Assembly: GCF_028009165.1 (NCBI RefSeq)
Contig: NW_026611615.1
Location: forward strand, 620,001 to 684,000
Reading direction: 5' to 3'
Source of the DNA: Akanthomyces muscarius
Lineage: Eukaryota > Ascomycota > Sordariomycetes > Hypocreales > Cordycipitaceae
DNA: 64,000 nucleotides
Shown here: piece by piece, positions 23,768 through 34,601 of the stretch
Numbering within the stretch: position 1 is the first letter of the stretch
Layout: every line of letters starts with the position of its first letter
Position numbers and translations under genes: made by a program
Notes under the pieces: generated by a model
Seen by the model: the letters and a program-made list of their open reading frames with translations, nothing else
Told to the model about the DNA's origin: nothing
Database searches by the model: none

Positions 23768-25406
23768 ATGAGGTCCGAGACTGAGACCAAGGTGCAGGCG
23801 AATGTCGTTTCGGTCGACAGCGACCATGAGCAGCAGGCAGAAAATCGCGCGGCATCGATACCAGCCAAGGAGACGGCTATCCCGCTCCGCATCAAGCTCA
23901 TCGCCGTCTTTCTCGTGAGCTTCATCGGTTTCGGCTCACATTGGAGCAGCGGTGTCACGGGAGCTATGAAAAGTACCATCAAAAAGGTAAATCAACACTG
24001 ACTCAATCACCATAACATTCGAACATCCCACGTTTCCGTCAAAACATGTACTCACAGGTGTTATCCAGAAACTCCACATCAATAATGCCCAGTACGCCGT
24101 CCTCGAGGCCAGCGAAGACTTTATGAAGACCGCCCTCATTCTCATCAGCGGTCCCATCACCGACCGCATCGGCGGCGCAAATGCGCTACTCTATGGTAAC
24201 GCAATCTACTCCGTCGGCGCCATCCTCATTGCCGCTGCCACCACTGTCCGCAGCTACAAGTTTATGATTGGCGGCGTCATCATTCAGGCCCTCGGAGACA
24301 TTGCCACCCAAGTCGCCCAGTACAAGGTCTTCTCCTCTTGGTTCGCGCCCTCCAACGGCTTCGCCTCCACCCTCGGCCTCGAGCTCGGCCTCGGTAAAGT
24401 CGGAGGCTTTGTAGGTAAGGCGACGGCAAATATCATTGCCAAGCGTACAGGGGACTTCTCATGGGTGTACTGGTGCGCTGTATTCATGAATTTGTTCACC
24501 AATGTCGTGACAGTTATATTTTGGTGGTTCACGCGCTGGAGCCACCGCACCTACGCGCCCTCGGCCGATCCAGCCACCGGGGAGGCCCTCACCGAGAGCA
24601 ACAAAAAGTTTGAATGGGGAAAAATGTTGCGCTTGCCCTGGTCGTTTTGGCTTATTTCCGCTTTTACACTCTTCCAGACATCGACGGCGTCAGTCTTTAC
24701 ACAGAATGCCACCGAGCTCGCGCAGCAGCGCTTTAACGTGACGGCCGAGACGGCCGGGTGGTATTCAGCCATGTCACAATACCTCGGCTTTTTCCTCGTT
24801 CCTGCACTCGGTGTCTTCATCGATGTCGTGGGCCAGCGCGTAAGCATCATGGCCGTGTGCGGCATCGGCATGCTCACCTCCATGGTCCTCGCGGCGTGGG
24901 GTCCTACCGTGAGCGGTACAGCAGCAAGCTTTGGCGTCTACGCCTTTGCATCCTCTCTCGGACCTACCGTCATCATCGATAGCATTCGGACGACAATGTG
25001 GTACCAGGAAGTGTTTGGATCGGGGTACGCCATCAAGAATGCCATCAACAATAGCATGAACATTATCATTCGCATCATCACAGGTGTCATACAGGACCGC
25101 GACAACAACAGCTACGATCGCGTAGTAGTTGTCTACGTGTTTCTGTCCGTGGGTTCCGTCGCTGTTGCGCTGCTGTTGTTGGTCTGGAGCCAGTTTGACG
25201 TCATTCTCGGCCGGCTGCAGTGGACGCGAAAGCAGAGGCTGGCAAAGGGACACTTAATCAATGAGAGAAAGCGCGAGTTTGAACAGGATGGGCATGTCAA
25301 TAGGAACCGTGTCGTGAGTTTGTGCTGCTTTGGAGCGACTATTTTGCTTATTCTGGGTGCTTGGGTGGCGTACTTTTGGGGCGTGGCAACAGACAACAAT
25401 AGCTAG
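23768..25406 (+). CDS. MFS transporter, MFSD1-like
   Basis: Membrane carrier of 518 aa in two exons, 23768-23986 and 24069-25406 (intron GTAAAT...TTATCCAG, phase 0). The 40-residue N-terminus is polar, and about 12 hydrophobic segments follow (first LIAVFLVSFIGFGSHW; last ATILLILGAWVAYFW). The segment KLHINNAQYAVLEASEDF just after the intron corresponds to the KINN-x-Q-x-GV loop of MFSD1-type carriers, and ISGPITDRIGG is the MFS loop 2-3 motif A in divergent form. MFSD1 relatives move small peptides or organic solutes across lysosomal/vacuolar or plasma membranes; the substrate here is unknown. A charged loop (WTRKQRLAKGH) precedes the last helix. Its promoter shares a GATA motif with the siderophore transporter downstream, so iron control is possible but unproven. 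Confidence 0.85.
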
Positions 25407-26173
25407 GAGCTATAAAAGTAGCAAAGATTTATAAAAAATAAAAAATAAAAAACCACTGCAACCCCTCTAGCCTGCTGATGCGGTTGGCATCGTCGAACCC
25501 GACTTGACTAAATTCTGTAGTCTCACCCAGGGCTCCCCTGGCACTACAAAAGCTTCGGCGCATATTTCAAGTTCCAAGAATCTTATAAAAGCGAAGCTTC
25601 AACTCCTAGAAAGCACTTGAGTTAACTTGTAGAATGCTCCTTGTTAGCCCTCGGCCATTCACGTTCCATCCCTCAACTTCCCCTTTCTACTAAGTTTTAC
25701 AGAAATTGGGCTCAAGTTATAAAATTAACAATACCACCCTAATCAGCGTTGAGAAATACTGCTTTATGGTTGAATTAATTATCAGACCTCGTACTTCTTG
25801 CCCGTATTGGACCCCAAAAGCGCGAATCGTGAGTCTGCCCTTCAACCAATCTTAGCCAGCCGCTCCCGCCGTGTAATTGCGTCGTCTTGCCAAAGACAGG
25901 TTAACTAGTTGGGCACCGTCAGCACACCAAGCGTGTTTGTGGCGTGGCTGCCACGCGCACGGAAATTGACAGAAGAGCTTCCTAAGCCCAAAGAGGCTGA
26001 CCGAATGAGTCAAACAATTCTCACAACAGATTATGGAACAATTATAAAATTTCGCAAAGCAGACCCCAATTTTAATATAAGGGTCGAATGCGCCGAGATG
26101 GACGGCCACCCGCTCTCGATATCCCTCTGCTCTAATTTGTTACTCAGGCTGCGTCACGTAAACCAAAGCCAAA
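25407..26173. promoter_or_regulatory. Intergenic / promoter region of the GNAT gene
   Basis: The 767-bp region opens with an A/T-rich 3' tract (AAAATAAAAAATAAAAAA near 25,430). A TCTGATAA-type GATA site lies on the minus strand at about 25,779-25,787. A short ORF starting at 25909 overlaps the GNAT start in another frame and has no family resemblance. Confidence 0.45.
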
Positions 26174-26917
26174 ATGAGCAGTACGGAGCAGCTTCGCCGC
26201 GCATTGCCAGCCAACCATGTCGAGAATACCTTCGCCAGCTGGGCTTTCCTTCGAGAGTACAGCATAGAAGAGGACCTAGGCTGCCTGACCGTCATACGCC
26301 TCGACAGCGAATGCTTGCGCGACACAGTCGCAGTCGAGCCAGTCGCCTCGCAGTTTGAGGCCCTCGTCCGAGCGCTCGAAGAGCCTACTCTGCGGATGCT
26401 CGCCATCATCACAACAGCCGATGGCGACAGCAACTACGCAGCCACAGCCAAGCAGCTCGGCGCCAAGTTTGTCGGTGACGGCGGCAAGATTATGACTGCG
26501 AATCTGTCTCCCACGCCAGGGGACGCTACTCCAGAGGAAAGGCTTTCTGCTGTCGACCCTACATTTGTCGCACAGATCGAGGAGAAAAACGCCTGCTGTG
26601 TTGTCCAGATCATGGCTGGCGAAAGGGTAGCATCTACAGGCAAGACTACTGTCAAGGACGGTGTTGCAACCTTCGATGGCATCTTCACCGAGATGGAGTT
26701 TCAGCGGCGCGGCTTGGCGACGTGCGTGATGGCTTTTCTGGTGCGTTGGGCGCTTGCCAATGGCGCCGCGCATGGGCTCTTGAACGGCTCGCCGCACGGC
26801 CAAATGCTCTACCACAGCCTGGGCTGGACTGCCATTTACGACGTCATAAATATTGGCGGCGAGCCAGTTCTTGGTTTTCTGGACCGGATGCGCCAGAAAT
26901 ATGCCCCAAAAAAATAA
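26174..26917 (+). CDS. GNAT-family N-acetyltransferase
   Basis: Single-exon gene for a 247-aa protein. The C-terminal half is a GNAT acyl-CoA-binding fold: the strand VATFDGIFTEMEFQRRGLATCVMAF contains the motif-A loop Q-R-R-G-L-A that holds the CoA pyrophosphate, followed by a helix and ALANGAAHGLLNGSPHGQMLYHSLGW, the usual motif-B end. The N-terminal 120 residues are a less conserved arm. The acceptor substrate cannot be read from sequence. It lies between two membrane transporters and converges with the siderophore transporter with a 157-bp gap, so a link to siderophore acylation is conceivable but unproven. Start Met at 26174 is preceded by AAA (CCAAAATG), a good fungal context. Confidence 0.85.
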   Translation: MSSTEQLRRALPANHVENTFASWAFLREYSIEEDLGCLTVIRLDSECLRDTVAVEPVASQFEALVRALEEPTLRMLAIITTADGDSNYAATAKQLGAKFVGDGGKIMTANLSPTPGDATPEERLSAVDPTFVAQIEEKNACCVVQIMAGERVASTGKTTVKDGVATFDGIFTEMEFQRRGLATCVMAFLVRWALANGAAHGLLNGSPHGQMLYHSLGWTAIYDVINIGGEPVLGFLDRMRQKYAPKK

Positions 26918-27074
26918 ATTGCGCGGCGATGGATGCTGTTGCCGGCCATTGACTAGTTACTGTACACGCACTGGCATTCACAATACAGCACGGACATGGG
27001 TGACTTAACTTCCTTGAGGATAGCTATATATATCTAAAAGTATATATACTTGGAACAGTCCAACTATAATACCC

Positions 27075-29242
27075 CTATTTAATGGGTAGCCTTGCCATAC
27101 CATCTGTTCTTCCTGCTTCTTCCTCGTTTTCTGCCAACTCTTGGTTGACTTTCTCTCTGCTCTCATTCTCTAAGGAAATACTTTTCATGAACCACATGAT
27201 ACCCAAGTTTGGTACGCACAGGGCCGTTGCAACAATGGCGAGAAGCATCTGAGATTCACGGAAGCTCCGATCAATAGCTAAGCGAACGGGACTCCCAATT
27301 TCGTATTTTTTCGCCGTCACAATAGACTGAAAAATACTCATTGCTTTGGACCTGTCGCCGTCCGGGAGATATTTCAACAGCTTATCAGGCAAAGTGTTTC
27401 GCCATATCGCTCCAGATACACTTTTTTGCGTGTATTAGAAATATTGAATGATTTGTTGTATGATTTTGTGAACGCACCTTGTTCCAATTGCGGCGCCAAC
27501 GCTGTTCCCGGCCTGGAAAAGACTAGTCGCAACAGCAACCTCCTGTTGAGACACGGCAGCCTGCACGGATACCTGGGCAGCTGTCTGGAAAAGAGCTCGT
27601 CCTACACCTGATATGACTTTACAAGTGACAAATGCAGCCTCGCTGGTCCTCGTATTCGCGCCCGGGTTGACGAGATAAATCATAACACCCTGTCCGACAA
27701 TAACCAGAGGCGGACCCATGAGAGCCCACATTCTTGATTTTCTCGTGTATTTCATGCCAATGGCGACAAAAAGTCCGCTGACCTGAAAGGCCACCCGTAA
27801 CGAGTTACTTGACGAAACATTAGTTTTGTAAGTTTTGAGCCTACAAGAAAGTAATACACAGATCCTGTACTCACTCTATGCGCGTCGCGTGCGCCGGCGA
27901 GTAGTGACCAGCGACCTGCAAATAGCTTGAAAAAAAGATTGTAAACAGACTGTACTCCATGAAGTCGAAAACTTGAATTAGACAGGCAGCAATCACAGTT
28001 CGGTTTGCCAACCGAGCAGGGATGTATGGTCTCTTTGCAAACTTGACGTCCCAGACAACAAATGAGGCGAAGAGTATGGCGCCAACAACAATCATGGCGA
28101 TGAATGATCCTTCCTTCCATCTGTTAGGGTTCAAAGACCCAGTCAAAGAAAGCGGAATCAGAATGAGCGACATTCCAGCCACCAGAAGAAGTAAACCTAG
28201 CAAGTCGATCTCAGTCCATATAAGTAGATACACTTGTTTCCACTTGGAGACATCTAGCTCGGTCCCAACGTCAGCCGCTCGACGACGTGACAGCAGTCCT
28301 TGCTTCCTTGCACGGCGTTGGAGGATCATTACAATACCAATCAAGGGGATGGATACAATTGGCACAACAATTGCCCACGTGCCAAATGCCCATCTCCAGC
28401 TCGTGTTTTTCAAGAAGCTTTCTCCCATGACCGATCCGAGGTAGAGAGCGGGTAGAGTTGTGATGGTCTCCGGTAAAGTCGACCAAAATGCACGATTGAC
28501 CAAGCTGGTAGAGTCTGCAATGAAAACTTGCTGCGTCAGGCCGAATCCAGTCGACCCTACCGCATCAAATAGTCCAGCTGTCTATCGTTGCGTAAGTCGT
28601 GCGCAGGAGTAGAAGCTCATGACCCATACTCACAAAATAGTTTCCGATATTCTGACTGGTGGCAAAGAGAATGTAGCTAAGTGTTTGGAAAAAGATGGAA
28701 AATGCAAACATCTCGGCTCGTCCGAATACCTGGGATTTCAGATTGTCAGGATATCGCAATGTATGTTCAGCTGACAGGATGGTACTCACATCGCTAAGTT
28801 TTGCAATAACCGGATATGCGATGATGCGCGTGATGTTTACAACGACATGCGCGGCACTCATAGCAGAGTGCGTCTTAAATGAGCTGGTGACATATGGCTC
28901 TACCAACATGCCGGAATAATCGGAGAAAGTAATGATCAAGGTAGTAACGAAGAGACTGAGATCATTTTGTGCTTTTAGTTGCGAATACTGGCCGTCGACC
29001 GAATAGCTAATTGCATACCTGGAAAACGCGATGGCTAAAGTGGTATGCGACCATGCCTTCCTCAAGGCAAGTGCCTTCTGCACACCTAACTGAAATTCCT
29101 GATGATTGTGAATATGCGGAGTTGCGGAATCCCTATCCGCTACGTGGGTATGATTCCTTTGAGTATCGCGCCGTTTTTCTTCCAGTGAGGGTTCTTCTTC
29201 CGGTGCACTGTATTGCACTTCAGCATCAACTTTTGACTTCAT
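27075..29242 (-). CDS. SIT-family siderophore-iron transporter (MFS)
   Basis: Plasma-membrane H+ symporter for ferric siderophores. Six exons on the minus strand fit in phase: 29242-29019, 28955-28790, 28729-28634, 28581-27875, 27807-27478 and 27420-27075, giving 622 aa, the normal SIT length. Clear donors include GTATGC, GTGAGT (three times) and GTGCGT. Family motifs include GVQKALALRKAW, ITFSDYSGMLVEPYVTSSF, AKLSDVFGRAEMF, AGLFDAVGSTGFGLTQQVF, DSTSLVNRAFWSTLPET, LIPLSLTG, FDFMEYSLFTIFFSSYLQVAGHYSPAHATR and SGAIWRNTLPDKLLKYLPD. It has 14 expected membrane segments and a polar N-terminus of about 55 residues. The substrate may be ferrichrome- or coprogen-type, unresolved. Upstream GATA-type sites fit iron repression by an SreA-like factor. 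It appears intact. Confidence 0.93.
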
Positions 29243-30192
29243 TGTTTTTATACTTTCGCGAGAATCTCTCTTCGGGATACGTTTTCGGCTAGGGTATCGG
29301 GAAATGGCGGAAACCAGCGATAGGCGAGTGTTGAATGTCGTTCGCTGCCAACTCCAAAAGCTCGCAGTGTTTTATCGGCCATTCAGTGTGAGATTGAGAT
29401 TATGAGGAGTATTAATAAATGATCATACATTCGGCAGTATCGGACTTACCCCCTTCCACCGAGGAAATTTTTTTCAGCTCATTTCAGCCCTCTGGAGGCT
29501 GTGGGGGTTGACTTTGTGCATGTTTCTTCGTGATTCGGCGCGTCTGGGGCGATCCTGCTACAGTGGCGCAATACGACCGTTACGAGTGTTTATCAATCGC
29601 ATCTTATCAATCAGAGACTTGAGTCGAAATTCAAGTAATGCTTCAACTTTTATGGTAAAAGCGGCCGTAGAGTATCCCCAAAAAGGATAGACGCACAATT
29701 CCGTGGTATTACACGCAACATTGCTTCCCATACCTCCGTGTTAGGAGAAGAACAATCCTATCAGCGGCACGACACCGTCACTTGCTCTAACAAATTACTC
29801 AATACGTGTGATGCGCCCAAAATCTTGGCGACCCGCTATATTTGAGTTAGTTCAGTTCATTTCCTACAGTGAAGTATGTAGCAAAGCAAGGTCATATTCG
29901 AGGCAATATTGTGCCGGCTTGACATGTACTGGCTAGTTCACTGCAGTTTATGTGGGAGAAAAAACACCTTACTCTAGCGCAAGATCGTGATACGATGCTG
30001 GCAAATGCACATCGTAACTACACTTCAGAGCGTACAAAAACTTACAAGAAGCTAGCATTTTGCACCTAGAGTACTACCAATTTGTCTTCGCTACTGATAG
30101 AATTGATGTAAGTATCGAAAAAGGGGTTAACCCTGTGTTTCTTAGTGAATGACCCTGCTGAGAAGTGGACGGTATAGTTACAGTGCACGACT
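29243..30192. promoter_or_regulatory. Promoter region of the siderophore transporter
   Basis: The 950-bp region contains two TTATCAATC (GATTGATAA) blocks 15 bp apart (29590-29598 and 29605-29613). The second is embedded in the 16-bp motif shared with the promoter of the MFSD1-like gene. No gene is visible. Confidence 0.5.
29600..29615. promoter_or_regulatory. GATA-type motif, second copy
   Basis: Identical 16-mer CATCTTATCAATCAGA to 23636-23651, about 360 bp upstream of the siderophore-transporter ATG. A degenerate copy (TTTATCAATCGC) lies 15 bp to the left. Confidence 0.45.
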
Positions 30193-32502
30193 CTAGGCTT
30201 CCAATTCACTAGTTGAGTCCTGTTCATTCCCATCTTCGTTCTCATCTTCCGCTTCGCTTGAAGTCTGTTCTTCCTCGTTCTCGCTCTCATCTTGGGATTC
30301 ACTTGATGAATCCTGTTCACGTCGCTCCTCGGCCTTTTCATCCTCATCTATGCAATCGCAAACATGCTTTCCCCATTCATGACCTACCTGGAGGCATTTC
30401 CCTCTGTCGCGAGCGCAGATGCCACAGATGACAACGAAAGCGTCCTCTCCAGAGAAGCATTCATGACATTCAAATGCCTCAATATTGGGCGGGGCCGTAG
30501 AGTGACAGCCGCATATATCACAGTAACAGGCTTTTGTGTTGATGTGGACCTGGCAACTGTCTTGATCTTCAAGGAAGTCGGCCGGCAGATTCAACTCCGC
30601 GTCAATTGAGTAATTTGACAACAGCTGAGCTGCCTCACGTTCGCGGCATTTTTTGGCCCAGTAAATTGGAGAATGATCACCATCGTCTCTGTCAGCTAAA
30701 GCGTCGGTACCAACGGTGTCTAAGAGTGACCGTAGAAAGGCAGTTTGGCCATTTCGTGCGGCAAGCATAAAGGCTGTCGCTCCCGTTAAGTCTTGAACCC
30801 TGAATATGCTTGGGTGATTTTCTGCGAAAAATCGAGCCACTGGCGTTTTGCCAGTTCTAGCAGCGTAATGTAGAGCGGTTCGCCCAAAGGTATCTACGTC
30901 TTGAGACTTCAGCCCTGTATTCGCAAGTAGCCACTTCACGACGTTAACTTTTCCACCAGCACTCGCCAGCATGACGAGACTAGACCTCTGTCCGACGATG
31001 TCCGCCTCCGCATTGGCACCCCACCGAACAAGATGCTGCAGAATTGCCAAGTTCCCGCTTGAAGCTGCCTGCTTGATGGGGGACCAGTCTCCGTCAGCTT
31101 CGTTGTTGACATTCGCCCCGTGCGCCAGTAAAAGTTCGACGAGTTCGAGATTATCGCGCCATACGGCTCTGTATAGTGGCGAACAACCATCGCGGCCAAC
31201 TCGGTCCAAATCAGTGCCACTCTCTAGTAGAAGCTTGAAGATATCAGGAGAATTTGCTTCATTGGCGAATTGCAACATGGTGCAGCCTCTGGCGTCGGTA
31301 AAATAGGCACTTGCTCCCCACGTCAGAAGAACGCGGACGATTTCAGTGTAGCCTCGCCGAACGGCGGTGCAAAGCGGTAGCCTCTGCCCATCTTCGCAGG
31401 CAGAGACGTCGGAGCCCTTTTCCAGCAAGATTTTGACAACCTCGTAGCAGCCGGTGGCGACTGCACATTGAAGTGGTGTCAATTCATTGCATAGTGTCGA
31501 GATGCTTGCGCCGTGCGCAACCAAGAATTCGACCTGTTTTGGGCTACTCTGTTCTATAGCCGCATGTAAGGCTGTAGCGCCGCTACCGTTAGGAATATCT
31601 ATCTCGGCCCCACGATCCAGAAGAATTTCGGCAAAGACGAAGTTTTCTCTCAGGATGCACATGTGGAAAACGGTAAGCATTTCGTCATTTCGCACAGATA
31701 AATCTGCTCCACGATCAAGTAAAAGCTGAAGTGCTTCTTCTTTTCCGCCTGCGGCGGCCAACGTGATAAGTGGCGATCCTGATGTTCGGTCATTCACATC
31801 CGCCCCAGCATCGAGTAAAAGGGCAAGAGTTGCAGCCCGGCCATGAAACGCATGTACGGCTGCGCAAGTCCAGCCACCGTTGTTCAGAGCTGAGGGATCA
31901 GCACCAGATACCAGCAACATTTGGACTAACTCAACGGGAATGATAACTGCCTGGAGATGCAGCGGCCGATCTTGCTCATTATCCCCAGCATTGACTGCAG
32001 CGCCGGCCTGCAGCAGGCATTTAGCAGCACCCCAGCTCCATGAGCGCAGCGCAGTATGCAGCGCGGTTGATTCGGTCTCCGATTGGGCGTCAATAAAAAC
32101 ACCACTGTCCAGCAGCAGCTGAATGACTTCCACGCTGTCAAATTCGGCGGCTAGGTGGAGGAGAGTAGTCGCGCTGCGGCCATTGATACTGATGCCCGCT
32201 TTGGAAGCTCGCCGAAACGTGGCCGGTACACAATTCTGTGCTGCCCAACTCAGGGCTGAGCTATTTGCCTCGGTGTGGTCTCTTTGGTACAACAGGCTTG
32301 TCAAATGAGTGTGGAGAAGCTTGCAGCTTTTCGTGAAGTTACTCAGATCGCTGTATGAAGACAGGAAGCTCGCGATCAGGAGCAGCAGCTCGACTGGCTG
32401 ATTCAACAGATCCATTCTGAGCCTATCGCGTCGTTTTCGTTTCCGGCTGTCGGTTTTGGCTCTACCTGTACCAGCAATGTCCAGGGGTTGCGCCACTTGC
32501 AA
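30193..32502 (-). CDS. F-box / ankyrin-repeat protein with C-terminal zinc-binding module
   Basis: Single-exon gene for a 769-aa protein. Residues 1-30 are basic with KRKRRDR, a likely nuclear signal. An F-box-like motif follows (LLNQPVELLLLIASFLSSYSD), suggesting recruitment to an SCF ubiquitin ligase. I count about 16 ankyrin repeats between residues 105 and 640 (for example TLLHLAAEFDSVEVIQLLLD and TALHYAARTGKTPVARFF). After them a cysteine-rich module (CYCDICGC, ECHEC, CGICARDRGKC, H near VGHEW) looks like a ZZ-type zinc finger. The tail is an acidic Glu/Ser/Asp stretch of about 50 residues. An alternative start at Met 30 would begin just before the F-box. The ankyrin region probably selects substrates. 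The three-part architecture is typical of expanded fungal NLR-like or F-box-ankyrin families, but no nucleotide-binding domain is present. Confidence 0.88.
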   Translation of the reverse strand: MQVAQPLDIAGTGRAKTDSRKRKRRDRLRMDLLNQPVELLLLIASFLSSYSDLSNFTKSCKLLHTHLTSLLYQRDHTEANSSALSWAAQNCVPATFRRASKAGISINGRSATTLLHLAAEFDSVEVIQLLLDSGVFIDAQSETESTALHTALRSWSWGAAKCLLQAGAAVNAGDNEQDRPLHLQAVIIPVELVQMLLVSGADPSALNNGGWTCAAVHAFHGRAATLALLLDAGADVNDRTSGSPLITLAAAGGKEEALQLLLDRGADLSVRNDEMLTVFHMCILRENFVFAEILLDRGAEIDIPNGSGATALHAAIEQSSPKQVEFLVAHGASISTLCNELTPLQCAVATGCYEVVKILLEKGSDVSACEDGQRLPLCTAVRRGYTEIVRVLLTWGASAYFTDARGCTMLQFANEANSPDIFKLLLESGTDLDRVGRDGCSPLYRAVWRDNLELVELLLAHGANVNNEADGDWSPIKQAASSGNLAILQHLVRWGANAEADIVGQRSSLVMLASAGGKVNVVKWLLANTGLKSQDVDTFGRTALHYAARTGKTPVARFFAENHPSIFRVQDLTGATAFMLAARNGQTAFLRSLLDTVGTDALADRDDGDHSPIYWAKKCREREAAQLLSNYSIDAELNLPADFLEDQDSCQVHINTKACYCDICGCHSTAPPNIEAFECHECFSGEDAFVVICGICARDRGKCLQVGHEWGKHVCDCIDEDEKAEERREQDSSSESQDESENEEEQTSSEAEDENEDGNEQDSTSELEA

Positions 32503-33070
32503 GCTGTAACACAGTTAAATCGCGCCAGCCAACATAGTTCTAAGCTTTGTGGGGCAGACACGTCGGAGCAGTTGCCGGCTGGATCTCTCCTCTCCCGAAA
32601 TCAGCTCATATTTTAATTGAGGTTGACAGGATGCAAGGATCGCTGCAAGTTCCGGGCGTCTAGTACATAACATAACAAAGGCTCAGTTGGCGGTATATAC
32701 CGTACACGGATTGGACTTGCGACTTCCATCATTACCCCAAGCATGTCCCTATTTTACGAGGACTTTGCCCTTTCGACTTTGTTTTCAATCGAATGTGCGT
32801 TGGTGGGGCGCTATCGATATAATTACGTTGCGTGTGTCTAGTCCCAGTCGTGGACATCACAGAGTCTACATCGCGAGAATTCATCAGTAAAGCGGCATTA
32901 TATTCTACTCTGGAGGTTTTTCTACGTATTTTCGAGCTCACCCAAGAACAACCCTGCGCCTCCTGCCAGTACCAGCGTATGATTGATGAACCTGTGTTTC
33001 CCAATGTAGTGCGCCATCTGTTCAATTTTATGCCGCACATGAAAGCGCCCATCCGGTAAGATATGAATAT
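32503..33070. promoter_or_regulatory. Promoter region of the F-box/ankyrin gene
   Basis: The 568 bp lie between the F-box/ankyrin start and the stop of the MCT-like gene, both on the minus strand. No gene or RNA is visible. Confidence 0.5.
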
Positions 33071-34601
33071 TTATACAACCGCGAGGAACTTTTTGTTGAT
33101 ACGAAAGCGGACAATTGCCAAGAGAATCGCGGAAATTAAAGCGAGGCTGCCTGCGTAAAACATAGCAGGGCGGTACGCCTTCAAGCCACCGCTAGCTCCA
33201 CCAAAGGCCTCCAGCAGGTAACCAGCAATGGGAGAGCCCTGTGCTTGTGTGTTAGACTGAGAAGCGCAAAAATGATATCCGTGGACAAGAAAACATACCA
33301 AGAGATAACCCCCAGCCCAAGCAGTCATGATCATACCCATAACGACGCTCACGCGCTGGCTACCAAAGATACTAGTGGCAACAGTGGGCGTGCAGGAAAA
33401 GAATCCGCCGTTCGAGACACCATTGAGAATGCAGAAAATTGCGAGGGGCGCGAGAGACTGCGAGACGGGCCAGATGACAAGCATGCTAAAAGCAGACAGT
33501 AGCAGTGATGCCAGAAGAACATTCACGGGACCAAATCTATCGCAGCAAAAGCCGCAAAGAATACGGCCAATGGCAGATGACAAGGTGAACCCCGCTACAA
33601 GACCAGCGCCTGTGCTGGAAGAAAATCCCAGCGCTTGGTTGTAGAGGGGGAGGAAGAAGGGCGGAACGAAGATGGGGAAGTTGCCGACAGCGGCACACAG
33701 CCACAAGAGTGTGAAATTCGTGTTTTTAAACAATTTCCTAGACCCGCGTATTAATACGGGTAATAACTCCGCGGGCATGAACAACTTACATATCAACAAA
33801 TCGTTTATCAGGGATCTTTGTCCTTTCCATCATGAACCAGCCCGCGAATAGACCAGTCGCAATGGTCACCAGGCCGAGCACACGGAAAGCCCACGCAATA
33901 CCCAAGTTGCGGATGAGCGCATCCATGAAAAAACTGTTCGTGGCGCCGCCGAAGCCGCTTCCCGCAAAGATGAGACCATTAGCGAGGCCACGTCGAGTAT
34001 TGAAGTATTGCGCAGGGACAGCCGCGACGACAGCAAATCCACAGCTTCCACCCGCGCCAGCAAGGAAGCCAAAGGTAACGAAGAGGCCGGGAATACTGTC
34101 TGTGCAAAAGCTGGCCAGGATGCCGCCAAGGCCCATGGTAAACATGCCCAGCATGGCGAGCTTTCTTGACCCCAGCCAGCGACGCATGACGAACGCGTCC
34201 AGCACTGCAAACCATGCGGGCATGGATGCTTGTAAAGAGCCGATAAACGACAGAGTAGCCGGGCCTGCCAGATGCTCCTCGACAAGCTTGCGCTGGACGA
34301 CCCCCCACGCGTAGGTCGTTCCGGACGCCCACCACATGAGCATGGCACCACTAAGCACGATGATCCAGCCATAGCCGCCATCAGGACATTCCTCGTCAAG
34401 CGCACGAGACGCCTCAATAATTGCGGCATCGTCGTCTGCACGAACGGGAAATGGTTGCGCACCGCGGCGGCGCGTGGTCGTGGATGTATTCAATGTGACA
34501 TCTTGGGCAGGTTCTGCGCCAGTGTTGACAGGGGCCGATGTGCTGGAAGAGTCGTAATCTTTTAAGTGGATGGTTGTGGTTGTCGTTTGTGTCGAAGCCA
34601 T
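33071..34601 (-). CDS. Monocarboxylate-transporter-like MFS carrier
   Basis: Plasma-membrane carrier of 472 aa in three exons, 34601-33790, 33737-33299 and 33238-33071. Intron 1 (GTAAGT...GTCTAG) is phase 2; intron 2 (33298-33239, GTATGT...CAAGCACAG) is phase 0. The MCT/SLC16 signature is present at the first membrane segment: CPDGGYGWIIVLSGAML. Twelve hydrophobic segments follow, with a charged central loop (MERTKIPDKRFVD). The protein ends FRINKKFLAVV. Fungal relatives move monocarboxylates or related acids, or riboflavin (MCH5 type); the substrate cannot be told. Intron 2 is exactly 60 nt and has no stop in frame, so retention would insert 20 residues between late membrane segments. The N-terminal 80 residues are Thr/Ser-rich and cytosolic. 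Confidence 0.87.

Noticed and set aside
25460..25560. Possible tRNA-like B-box (GGGTTCGAC on the minus strand)
   Set aside because: The B-box consensus end (NCC) is missing and no cloverleaf could be formed.
27075..29242. Several separate small minus-strand genes
   Set aside because: The fragments join through six exons with matching phases into one 622-aa SIT transporter.
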